Assembly: GCA_945868575.1 (NCBI GenBank)
Contig: CAMBMH010000011.1
Location: 1-50,053 of the forward strand
Reading direction: 5' to 3'
Length of the DNA stretch: 50,053 nt
From: Singulisphaera sp. GP187
Lineage (GTDB): Bacteria > Planctomycetota > Planctomycetia > Gemmatales > Gemmataceae
The notes under the pieces were generated by a model. That model had not been told where the DNA came from, did no database searches, and saw only the letters and a program-made list of their open reading frames with translations. This document shows, piece by piece, positions 25,667-33,231 of the stretch. Every line of letters begins with the position of its first letter. Positions within the stretch are counted from its first letter, which is position 1. The translations under genes and the position numbers were made by a program.

Positions 25667-27199
25667 ATGGGAATTTTTTGGTTTGTCGGTCTTGCGTTCT
25701 GTCTCGGCCAAACCCCTACGGATGCCTTCTTTTCGGGGCCAGTCCCCGAAATCCGCCTTCAGCTTGCGCCCGATGCCGAAAATGCGCTCCGAAATGAACC
25801 TCGCACCTATGTAAAGGCCCAGTTCCGCGCCAACGGGGCCAAACCCGTCGAGATTGGAATCAAAATCAAAGGTGCGGCAGGCAGCACCCGCCCTTACGAT
25901 GACCGGCCGGCCCTTACCCTGAACATGGACAAATATCATCGGGGCCAAAACTTTCAGGGGATGGACAAGTTCCATCTCAATAATTCCGTTCAGGATCCGA
26001 CTTACCTTAACGAACTAATTGGTTCAACGATTTCACTTGCCGCCAAGGTTCCTGCCACCCGGGTAACCCATGCCCGATTGCGTGTCAACAATCGCGACCT
26101 GGGGTTGTTTGTTCTTAAGGAGGGTTTTGATTCCGGTTTCCTCAAGCGGCACTTCGTTGACAAGAAGGGAAGCCTTTTTGATGGTGGATTCCTCCAGGAT
26201 ATTGATGCCGACTTACAGCGTGACAGCGGGCCCGGCCCTGATGACAAACGGGAACTCAAATCTCTCCTTGCCGCTTGTCGTGAACCCGACCCGGCCAGGC
26301 GCAAAATTGCTTTGGAAAAAGTACTCGATGTCGAGGAGATGATTTCGTTTATCGCCGTGGAGCAGATGCTTGGACATTGGGACGGATATGCCCGTAATCG
26401 CAACAACTACCGTATTTACTTTCATCCCGTATCCAAAAAGGCGGCTTTTCTTCCCCATGGTATGGACCAGCTTTGGGAAAATTTCCCTGTCATGGAGCCA
26501 CCCGGAGCCATTGTCGCTTCAGCAGTAAATTCCGATCCTGATTGGCGTAAGCTCTATCACAAGCGTGTTGAAGCCCTGCTTCCGATGTTTGAAACAAAAG
26601 CAATTGATGCCGTCATTGATCCAGCCCTCAAAAGGATCAAGCCGCTTGTGGATTCGCTTGGCAAGGATTTTGCCAATAGTCACGCGGAGGAGGTCAAAGG
26701 ACTACGAGAACGGATTCGAGAGCGTTATCAGAGTATGGTCACAAGCCTGAAGGAGCGTGATCCCGAACCATTGGTCTTTGGTCCTGAAGGATCCGAGCGG
26801 ATCCATGGCTGGCAACCACAAACCGACTTGGGAGAACCAAAAATTGGTGACGTCGAAATAAACGGACAAAAAATAAATTCTATGGTGCTTGTTCCCAACC
26901 AACCGACAGCGGGTGGGTGGAGGACCACCGTGACCCTGGCCAAGGGAAAATACCGTCTTGAAGTCAGGATGAAGACGGAGGGCATTGTCCCATTGATGGA
27001 CGAGAAGGGTTCGGGAGCCGATCTTCGGATTTCCGGGGAAAAGGGACGAACTGGCCTGGCGGGAAACAACGATTGGACCGTTCGAAACCTGGATTTTGAA
27101 GTGCCTGAGCCAGTCAAAAATGTCGTGTTGATCTGCGAAGTGCACGCCAAGGCGGGAACCCTCTTTATGAATCCTGAAGCGAAGATTGTGAAGCGCTAA
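25667..27199 (+). CDS. Secreted CotH-kinase family protein
   Basis: The start is placed at the ATG at 25667, which has GTGGAGG upstream and opens a signal peptide (MGIFWFVGLAFCLGQ); an in-frame extension to 25589 lacks either. The 510-residue product matches the CotH family, atypical protein kinases first known from Bacillus spore coats and common as secreted proteins. The active-site region GHWDGYARNRNNYRIYFHP and a following HGMDQLW are visible. The C-terminal 150 residues look like a beta-sandwich, possibly carbohydrate-binding. The DxD-like metal site appears as GMDQ, so activity is uncertain. Confidence 0.85.
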   Translation: MGIFWFVGLAFCLGQTPTDAFFSGPVPEIRLQLAPDAENALRNEPRTYVKAQFRANGAKPVEIGIKIKGAAGSTRPYDDRPALTLNMDKYHRGQNFQGMDKFHLNNSVQDPTYLNELIGSTISLAAKVPATRVTHARLRVNNRDLGLFVLKEGFDSGFLKRHFVDKKGSLFDGGFLQDIDADLQRDSGPGPDDKRELKSLLAACREPDPARRKIALEKVLDVEEMISFIAVEQMLGHWDGYARNRNNYRIYFHPVSKKAAFLPHGMDQLWENFPVMEPPGAIVASAVNSDPDWRKLYHKRVEALLPMFETKAIDAVIDPALKRIKPLVDSLGKDFANSHAEEVKGLRERIRERYQSMVTSLKERDPEPLVFGPEGSERIHGWQPQTDLGEPKIGDVEINGQKINSMVLVPNQPTAGGWRTTVTLAKGKYRLEVRMKTEGIVPLMDEKGSGADLRISGEKGRTGLAGNNDWTVRNLDFEVPEPVKNVVLICEVHAKAGTLFMNPEAKIVKR

Positions 27200-27403
27200 G
27201 AAAAACCTGGGGGCCCAAGCATGCCATCCTGTTGAACTTTGGGGTGTAAAACCGACAAAAGGCATCTATATTTTACTTAACACCTATCTTAAAAAAATTA
27301 ATCAACAACGCTGCCTGGTTTTTAATGTCTGAGGTGGAATATACCGACCTTTTGGGCGCAGCTCACCGATCGGAGACGATATTGCCATCGCAGATTCTTT
27401 CTG

Positions 27404-27428
27404 GGGGGCAAGCCAAAAGCCTGCCCCC
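27404..27428. terminator. Stem-loop between convergent genes
   Basis: GGGGGCA and TGCCCCC form a perfect 7-bp stem between the CotH-like gene (+) and the peptidase gene (-). No U-tract follows on either strand, so it would be a poor intrinsic terminator by itself. The rest of 27200-27442 shows nothing else. Confidence 0.4.
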
Positions 27429-27442
27429 AAACCCGTTTTGGC

Positions 27443-29116
27443 CTATCGCACTCCGCTCTTTTCCCTTGCGGCGCGGAATTCATCCCCAGGCAGCCAGGTC
27501 GGCAAACTGCTTGCGTTGGCCGCTTCTCCCGCCGCTTCCAGGGCAAAGCGGATCAGGACCGGATACCCTTCAAAATCCCAATCCTCGCGATATTTGTCCT
27601 TTGGGGTGTGGTAGATGTTGGCGATGAAATCCTCGGACATCTTCCTGGTAAAGTCGGCCGATTTGCCTTTGACCTTTTCCCCCCGGCCGACAGAAAACGC
27701 GGGAACGCCACCTTTGGCGAGCGCAAAATGGTCCGAACGATAGAAGTAGCCCAAGTGTCCCCTCTTGTCCGGCTCGATCTCCAGAGAGTGTTTCGCCGCG
27801 ACTTCCTGAAGCATTTTCCAGCCGGTCGTTCGTTCCGAGCCGTTAAGCACAATCGACTCGGGTATACCGACCGGAGAAATGGTATCAAAGTTGAAGTTCA
27901 TCGCCGTCTTGCCTAGTGGCACAAGCGGATGAAGCGCATAGTACGATGCGCCCAAAAGCCCGCTCTCCTCGGCGGTGGTAAAGAGGAATAGCGCCGAGCG
28001 CTTTGGCTTCGGATTGGTCGCGGCCCACGCCCGGGCCAATTCCAGAAGAAGCGAACAACCGCTCCCATTATCCAGGGCTCCGGGAAACGCCTCTTCCCGG
28101 CCAGGCGAGGTCTTGGCCACTCCCAAATGGTCCCAGTGCGCGGTAAACAGGACGACTTCGGATTTCAGCTCCGGATCGCTCCCCTCAATCATCCCCGCGA
28201 CATTCTTGGATGCGACTTTTTGCACGGTCGTGGGGATGTGCCCCTTCAGGCGCGTTCCCAAGGGAATGGGCACAAACCCTTTGGTGTCGGCTTTTTTGAG
28301 CGCCTCGGAAACCGAAAGCCCAATCGAGGCCAAAACCTTCTCCCCCGCCTGGGAAGAGAGCCAACCCGCGAACGCCAAAGCGGGCGCGCCCGGTTCGCGT
28401 TGGAGCTGGGCACCCTTGACGGTCTTGACGACGGAATAGGGATAACCAGCCGTTTCCGGCGTGTGAATGATAAAAGCGGCTTTGGCTCCGCGGCGGGTCG
28501 CCTCTTCAAACTTGTAGGTCCAGCGTCCGTAATAGGTGAGCGATTTGCCATTAAAGAATTTCGGATCTTCGGAGGGGGGTTCATTGGTGAAAAGCACCAC
28601 GACCTTCCCCTTCACATCGACATCCTTGTAATCGTCCCAGCCGAATTCGGGCGCCGAGATCCCATGGCCCACGAAAACCGCTTCCCCTTCAAAGTCTTCG
28701 TTTTGCTGGGTGTTGTTGGTGCCGGCAAATTCCTCTTCCATTTTCAAAGGGGAGATATTCGCCCCTTTGATCAGTTCCACTGTTGCGCCCTGCCCGGTTT
28801 TCACCAGCACCAGAGGGACAGGCTGAAAGAAGGTCCCCTTGGTTCCGGCGGGTTTGATCCCCGCCTTTTCCAATTGCGAGGCGATATAGTCGGTGGCCAA
28901 TTCCTCACCACGAGTGCCCACACCCCGCCCCTGAAAGGGTTCGCTGGAAAGGTATTTCAGATCGGTGCGGATCCGCTCAATCGAAATGGGTGGGAATTTG
29001 GTGTTTGCCCCCGTTGCCTCAGGGGTTTCATTCCCCTTTTGGGCATTCAGGTTTCCCAGCGCGAAAAAGCCCCCGGAAAGAAGTAGGACAAATGCAAAAG
29101 ACCTTCTGAATCCCAT
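27443..29116 (-). CDS. Secreted M28 family metallopeptidase with PA domain
   Basis: Start at 29116 (MGFRRSFAFVLLLSGGFFALG), preceded by GGGAGGGG and opening a signal peptide; ATG at 29137 is an alternative. The 557-residue protein contains a PA (protease-associated) insert in the first half and an M28 zinc aminopeptidase domain. Di-zinc ligands are visible: His and Asp in TAHWDHLGV, Asp in GALDNGSG, Glu-Glu in TTAEESGLLG, Asp in NFDTIS and His in SDHFALAKGG. It probably degrades peptides in the periplasm. It is divergent from a structured RNA candidate. Confidence 0.92.
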   Translation of the reverse strand: MGFRRSFAFVLLLSGGFFALGNLNAQKGNETPEATGANTKFPPISIERIRTDLKYLSSEPFQGRGVGTRGEELATDYIASQLEKAGIKPAGTKGTFFQPVPLVLVKTGQGATVELIKGANISPLKMEEEFAGTNNTQQNEDFEGEAVFVGHGISAPEFGWDDYKDVDVKGKVVVLFTNEPPSEDPKFFNGKSLTYYGRWTYKFEEATRRGAKAAFIIHTPETAGYPYSVVKTVKGAQLQREPGAPALAFAGWLSSQAGEKVLASIGLSVSEALKKADTKGFVPIPLGTRLKGHIPTTVQKVASKNVAGMIEGSDPELKSEVVLFTAHWDHLGVAKTSPGREEAFPGALDNGSGCSLLLELARAWAATNPKPKRSALFLFTTAEESGLLGASYYALHPLVPLGKTAMNFNFDTISPVGIPESIVLNGSERTTGWKMLQEVAAKHSLEIEPDKRGHLGYFYRSDHFALAKGGVPAFSVGRGEKVKGKSADFTRKMSEDFIANIYHTPKDKYREDWDFEGYPVLIRFALEAAGEAANASSLPTWLPGDEFRAAREKSGVR

Positions 29117-29253
29117 TGTGATCCCCTCCCGGTTCATCCAACCACCGTTTCCACGAAGTCTACCTGGGGGGTCCCACCCCTTCAAGGATGAAAGCCCCTC
29201 ATCCCTGGACACCGGGGCAACCCGATGCACCGACTTGAAGCTCTTTCAGCACA

Positions 29254-29267
29254 TGACAAATTTGTCA
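29254..29267. promoter_or_regulatory. Perfect 14-nt palindrome (possible operator)
   Basis: TGACAAATTTGTCA lies in the 531-nt region between the divergent peptidase gene and the radical SAM gene. Its position suits a dimeric regulator acting on either side. Confidence 0.45.
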
Positions 29268-29319
29268 GAAATTCTAAAAGTTGGTATTGCGTCCAAAAAC
29301 ACCCAGAGATATTAGCTCA

Positions 29320-29540
29320 TCCATGCGTCAGGGACGACGCGCCCGGGGTTATCCTTCCTCGGGACACCATGGAGGGCTTAATACTTCCAGGTACCTCGGT
29401 TTCGCGGGAAATCCGGGGCCGTCTCGTGGGGGGACGGATGATAACAGGTGGGAACGCAGCTTGGGTCAGTTGCTTCTCGTTTGTTTGACAACCTTGAAGT
29501 TATCCTTCAACCGGGGGTTCAAAGCCCCCGGTTTTTTTCG
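29320..29540 (+). ncRNA. Candidate structured RNA or leader
   Basis: No coding region lies here but the plus strand can form a chain of stems. These are CCCGGGG/CCTCGGG (29342-29363), TGGAGG/CTTCCA (29370-29389), a 10-bp stem with one bulge and a GCGG loop (29394-29418), CCGTC/GACGG (29419-29437) and a GGAA-capped stem near 29448-29457, ending with a strong terminator. TTGCGT and TATTAG, 17 nt apart near 29290-29318, could be its promoter. The GGAA hairpin with CAG/AGC internal loop resembles but does not match SRP RNA domain IV. It could equally be a riboswitch-type leader for the radical SAM gene 110 nt downstream. Confidence 0.5.
29509..29538 (+). terminator. Strong intrinsic terminator
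   Basis: AACCGGGGG and CCCCCGGTT form a perfect 9-bp stem with a 7-nt loop followed by an unbroken T run to 29538. A competing stem TTGAAG/CTTCAA (29494-29510) overlaps its 5' edge. It has no annotated gene upstream on its strand. Confidence 0.85.
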
Positions 29541-29647
29541 TTTCCACACAAATGCCAAATCCCACATGGAGAATGAGGGATGGGTTCTTCGGGGGACCCT
29601 CTTCTTACTGTTGGCCCCAATCTCATCCAGCCCCCTACCATAAACAC

Positions 29648-30268
29648 ATGGCCATTCTGATACCTGTCGCCCGTATGATTCCGTGCACCGAGGCCGAGGG
29701 GCCAGGCAAGCGGTTCGCCCTTTGGGTGCAGGGGTGCCCCCTACGGTGCCCGGGATGTTGCAACCCGGAAATGCTCCCCTTTGAGGGGGGAACCAATTAC
29801 ACCCTTGAGACGCTTTGCGACCAACTGCGCTCCGCGCACAAGGAACACAACCTCGAAGGATTGACCCTTCTTGGCGGGGAACCGACGGCCCACGCCAAAG
29901 CCCTCGCAACACTTGCCCTCTTCGCCCAAAACCTTGGGCTGGATGTGCTCCTCTTTTCTGGTTCCACCCACGAAGAACTCCTGGCCCGAAAAGACCCCGA
30001 CATCCTCGCCCTTTTGGGCCACACCGATATTTTGGTGGATGGCCCCTACCAAAAAGATAATCCCGAACCGCAAAGGCGATTTATCGGTTCGGCCAACCAG
30101 CGGATCCTGCGCCTTTCAGAACGAACTCCTGTGGATGATCCCCGCTGGATGGAATCCAACACCCTGGAACTTCGCCTGGAAAATCAGGCCGGAGCGCTCT
30201 CCCTAATGGTAAATGGTTTTCCCGCGACTCAGGCTATGGGTTTGTGGAAACGCATACCGCTTCACTGA
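29648..30268 (+). CDS. NrdG-like radical SAM activating protein
   Basis: Start at the ATG at 29648 (MAILIPVARMIPCTEAEGPG). The 206-residue protein carries the radical SAM cluster motif as GCPLRCPGCCNPE (C-x3-C-x2-C) and LLGGEPTAHA. It is close in size and layout to NrdG and other glycyl-radical-enzyme activases that use S-adenosylmethionine and a [4Fe-4S] cluster. No partner glycyl-radical enzyme is nearby, so its substrate is unknown. The next gene starts 17 nt downstream. Confidence 0.85.
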   Translation: MAILIPVARMIPCTEAEGPGKRFALWVQGCPLRCPGCCNPEMLPFEGGTNYTLETLCDQLRSAHKEHNLEGLTLLGGEPTAHAKALATLALFAQNLGLDVLLFSGSTHEELLARKDPDILALLGHTDILVDGPYQKDNPEPQRRFIGSANQRILRLSERTPVDDPRWMESNTLELRLENQAGALSLMVNGFPATQAMGLWKRIPLH

Positions 30269-30284
30269 AACGAGGCAATCTGTC

Positions 30285-31652
30285 ATGTCCCCGCTCCTTC
30301 CGCTTTTGCTACTTCTCGCCCCGGGTCAATCGGGCATTGTTCGTCATGAACTCGGCGTGCACCTTCGAGCCTTCGAATCGACCCTTCAGGAAGTGAAAGA
30401 TCCCAAAGCCCGTGATCGTGCCATTCCCGGGCTCAAGGATATCACCTTCCTCTATTTTTCCGCCCAGTTCGGCAAAGCCGCAAAACTCTTGGACGAAGCC
30501 CGGCAAAGCCTCCGCTCCGAAAAACCGATGGACGAGGCGACCGCCTGGGCCGAATCCCTTCAGATTCAGGTCACTCCCACCCTGATTGATGCGGGACGCG
30601 GAATACTTTCGGTCAAGTTGGATCCGTTTTACAAAGCGGGCACCATGCCCGAGGGAGCAATCCTTACCCTCGAAAATCTCGACCCCAAACGCCTTCCCGC
30701 TCCCATCAAAATCGAATCACTCCCGTTGGATGCAAAAATCCCCTATGTACTACCCAAAGGGAAACACATTCTGTTGGCACGCATAAGCGCCAAGGACAAG
30801 GTTTTGGCCGAAAGAGTCATCAATATCGTTTCCGTGGAAAAGCTCAAATCCCGACTCGACGCCCTGGCCAAAGCGGTGGAAGCCACAAAAGATAAAAAGG
30901 ATCTCCCTCATTTGACATTAAGGCACCTTCATTCGATCCTCGCCGATCAGGCCAAAGGTGAAGTCCTCGAAACCGACTATCCCTCCGACAAGTTGCTGGC
31001 CCAGGCCGAGGCGATCGTTCAGGACCCGACCTGGCCAGGCAAAAACCTTGCCCCGGGTGAGTGGTGGCTGGCGCTCCCCGAAAAGCCGGGATCACGCATC
31101 GCAAGGGTGTTTGTACCCAAAACCCAGGAGGGTCAAAAAGTCCCACTGCTCCTGACACTCCACGGGGCCGGCGGCAGCGAGAATATGTTTTTCGATGGAT
31201 ATGGATCAGGCGTTACCCATAGGAATTGCGAGGCAAAGGGGTGGGTCATGGTTGCTCCCCGCATGGGTTTGGGAGATACGACCCTGGACCAATTGGCCGC
31301 GCTCCTGCCCATTGATGACAAAAAAGTCTTTATTATGGGGCATTCGATGGGTGCCTCCATGGCAAGTACCCAAACCGCCAAATCGCCAGAACGCTATCGC
31401 GCGGGGGCCTATCTGGGAGGCGGAGGACGCGCGGGCAAAACTGAGGCGTACACCAAACTTCCTGCGTTTGTCGGCGTCGGAAATCTGGACTTCGCTCTTG
31501 GTTCGGCCCGCAAGCTCCACGCCGATATCCAAAAATCAGGCAACACTTCCGCAACGCTCAAGGAATATCCGAAGATCGAGCACCTGACCATCGTCCAGAT
31601 CGTAATGGACGATCTGTTTGCCTTTTTTGAACAGCAACTAAAAACACCTTAA
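30285..31652 (+). CDS. Secreted alpha/beta hydrolase with N-terminal helical region
   Basis: Start at the ATG at 30285 (MSPLLPLLLLLAPGQ), a signal peptide. The 455-residue product has an N-terminal region of about 270 residues rich in Lys/Glu helices with no recognisable domain, then a poly-ester-hydrolase-like alpha/beta domain. That domain has LTLHGAGGSE as oxyanion region and GHSMGAS as nucleophile elbow; the late EHLTI may give the His. Substrate unknown. It follows the radical SAM gene closely, possibly in one transcript. Confidence 0.82.
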   Translation: MSPLLPLLLLLAPGQSGIVRHELGVHLRAFESTLQEVKDPKARDRAIPGLKDITFLYFSAQFGKAAKLLDEARQSLRSEKPMDEATAWAESLQIQVTPTLIDAGRGILSVKLDPFYKAGTMPEGAILTLENLDPKRLPAPIKIESLPLDAKIPYVLPKGKHILLARISAKDKVLAERVINIVSVEKLKSRLDALAKAVEATKDKKDLPHLTLRHLHSILADQAKGEVLETDYPSDKLLAQAEAIVQDPTWPGKNLAPGEWWLALPEKPGSRIARVFVPKTQEGQKVPLLLTLHGAGGSENMFFDGYGSGVTHRNCEAKGWVMVAPRMGLGDTTLDQLAALLPIDDKKVFIMGHSMGASMASTQTAKSPERYRAGAYLGGGGRAGKTEAYTKLPAFVGVGNLDFALGSARKLHADIQKSGNTSATLKEYPKIEHLTIVQIVMDDLFAFFEQQLKTP

Positions 31653-31694
31653 ATATATTTTATTTAAAATTTCTGATGAAACCGTGAAAACCGA

Positions 31695-32021
31695 ATGGAT
31701 ATCCCCCCGCAGTTATTGGACGAAATCATTGAGGAAGCGAAGGCAGATGAAGTCGGCCTATGGTTTATCATTTGTGGAGTTCGTGATGACCTTGGCGTAA
31801 AGCAACCAGCTTTGGTCCAGGCAATCACTCTGCAAGTTGTCAACCAGATTCTAACTGCCGTAGCGGTCGTGGCTGGCTACTACAAGCCCCATGGTGCCGG
31901 TATGGATGTGTTGAATATGGAGCCGGAAAGGGTCGTTTCTCGAATTGAAGAAGAATGGAACCAACTGGGCAGAGAACCCAGCATAGGTGAAAGTGTTGTA
32001 TTCGTTGGAAAATCGCTTTGA
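31695..32021 (+). CDS. Small hypothetical protein
   Basis: A 108-residue acidic protein without signal peptide; I do not recognise a family. It begins with an acidic helix (QLLDEIIEEAKADEVG), has a hydrophobic centre (QVVNQILTAVAVVAGYY) and a C-terminal acidic helix. The DNA around it, especially the preceding TTAAATATATTTTATTT tract, is more AT-rich than its neighbours, suggesting recent arrival. It is followed by a palindromic repeat. No strong ribosome-binding site is seen. Confidence 0.55.
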   Translation: MDIPPQLLDEIIEEAKADEVGLWFIICGVRDDLGVKQPALVQAITLQVVNQILTAVAVVAGYYKPHGAGMDVLNMEPERVVSRIEEEWNQLGREPSIGESVVFVGKSL

Positions 32022-32107
32022 GTCAAAAGACCTGCTGTATCGCCAGCCTTGTATGAACGCTTTCCTGGCAATATCCAAATGTCCCAGGAAAAACCCTTCC
32101 GTCTAGA

Positions 32108-32350
32108 TTGCCCCTACAGGGCTCCCAAAATAAATTGGGGTGTTTCCCTTTCCCTGGGCGTTGCCCAGGGGTCCCCCTGGACCGCCCTTTCAGGGCTCCG
32201 GAGTTCCCCGGGGCCTTCTCCCGTGTTTGCGGGATTTTGGGTTTTCAGGCTTGTTGGTTTGCGCCCCAACGGGGCACCACTAGTCGCAGCCCTGGGCAAC
32301 GCCCAAGGAATGCCACATCCACACAAAAGGTTAGAGCCCTGAAGGAGCGA
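32108..32350. repeat. Palindromic noncoding repeat element
   Basis: The ends are imperfect inverted repeats: CCCCTACAGGGCTC at the left and GAGCCCTGAAGGAG at the right. Inside, CCCTGGGC-GTT-GCCCAGGG (32152-32170) is repeated in inverted, slightly diverged form near 32289-32308, and GCCCC-AAC-GGGGC is at 32263-32275. There is no transposase. It resembles a REP- or MITE-like intergenic element. The remainder of the gene-free stretch 32022-32510 shows no further structure. Confidence 0.65.
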
Positions 32351-32510
32351 CCAAATCCATCACCGTCGTTGAGGCCCGGGTGTTCCCTTAACCAACAATC
32401 CTTCGACCGCGGGTTATCGACCTTTCAACAAATCCAAACCCGACGAAGACCGGCAAGAACCACGGAGCGAATTCCAAACCCCAATCAAACGAAAGGGACG
32501 AGTCTCCCGC

Positions 32511-33101
32511 CTACTTCACCCGGTGGCCGGTTTCCGCCTCCAGGGACAAACGCCCCGCGTAGAAGTAGAGCACCATGCAAATGATCTTGATGATGATCCC
32601 GTTCAAAAGGCCGCTGGCGCCAAACTGATAAATCTCGACTCCACAGGTCGCCAAAAAAACAAATGCCGAAATCACCGCCAAAGCCCCGGGCATCCAAGGG
32701 AGAAGGAGCGCGGCAAAAAGGGTAAACACTCCGGCGCCTATCCCCGCCCAGGAGACAGGCGGGCTCTTTTCCAGAAGGGTCGCTTCCAGAAGCTTGCGCT
32801 TCTGCGAGATTTTGGCTTTGGCCTCTGCTTCATAGGCTTCAAAGGCTTTGGCGTCTTTTTCCTTCAGGGTGGTGATCACCTTGTCCGGATTGGTCTCCTT
32901 TTCGAGACCGGCCAGCTTCAGGATTTCCTCGCGGAGGACAAACTGGGGCATTTCCGGTTCGCGCCCCACCATCATCGGAAGCGTGACCAAAACCCAGGTG
33001 TTGAAGCTGACAAGGAACAGCCCGACCAGAAGAAGGATGTTGCGCGCGTTGGTCAGTTTGTAAAGTCGCGTTCGTGGATCGAAATGGTCGATGTCAGCCA
33101 T
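32511..33101 (-). CDS. Small multi-pass membrane protein
   Basis: Start at the ATG at 33101 (MADIDHFDPRTRLYKLTNAR). The 196-residue protein has one membrane segment at about 24-45, a charged helical loop rich in Lys/Glu/Ala (about 60-110) and three further segments in the C-terminal half. I do not recognise a family. It lies 130 nt downstream of the type III glutamine synthetase, past that gene's terminator, so it is a separate unit. Confidence 0.75.
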   Translation of the reverse strand: MADIDHFDPRTRLYKLTNARNILLLVGLFLVSFNTWVLVTLPMMVGREPEMPQFVLREEILKLAGLEKETNPDKVITTLKEKDAKAFEAYEAEAKAKISQKRKLLEATLLEKSPPVSWAGIGAGVFTLFAALLLPWMPGALAVISAFVFLATCGVEIYQFGASGLLNGIIIKIICMVLYFYAGRLSLEAETGHRVK

Positions 33102-33176
33102 AAAAGTTTGATCCGAAAAAAGTATGTACAAAAAGCGGATCCGGCATACCGGCAAGGCAAACAGGAGAGTCAAAAG

Positions 33177-33202
33177 AAGCGGGGTGCCAAGGCACCCCGC
33201 TT
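33177..33202 (-). terminator. Terminator of the glutamine synthetase III gene
   Basis: AAGCGGGGTGCC and GGCACCCCGCTT form a perfect 12-bp inverted repeat with a 2-nt centre, 30 nt past the stop codon, followed by CTTTTG on the minus strand and TTTTGTTG on the plus strand. Confidence 0.85.
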
Positions 33203-33231
33203 TTGTTGACTGGGGTCAATCGCTTGCGCGA

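Noticed and set aside
28127-29086. 319-codon plus-strand frame opposite the M28 peptidase
   Set aside because: Antisense shadow; the minus-strand protein carries all the metal ligands.
29430-29475. SRP RNA (ffs) identity for the GGAA-capped stem
   Set aside because: The internal loop is CAG/AGC (3 x 3) and not the conserved CAGG/AGCA form, and the ends of the candidate do not pair as SRP RNA ends do.
32022-32342. Possible second TGA read-through after the 108-residue gene
   Set aside because: The frame stays open past the TGA at 32019-32021, but only by entering the palindromic repeat; the translated sequence is repeat-derived and no SECIS-like loop is placed correctly.
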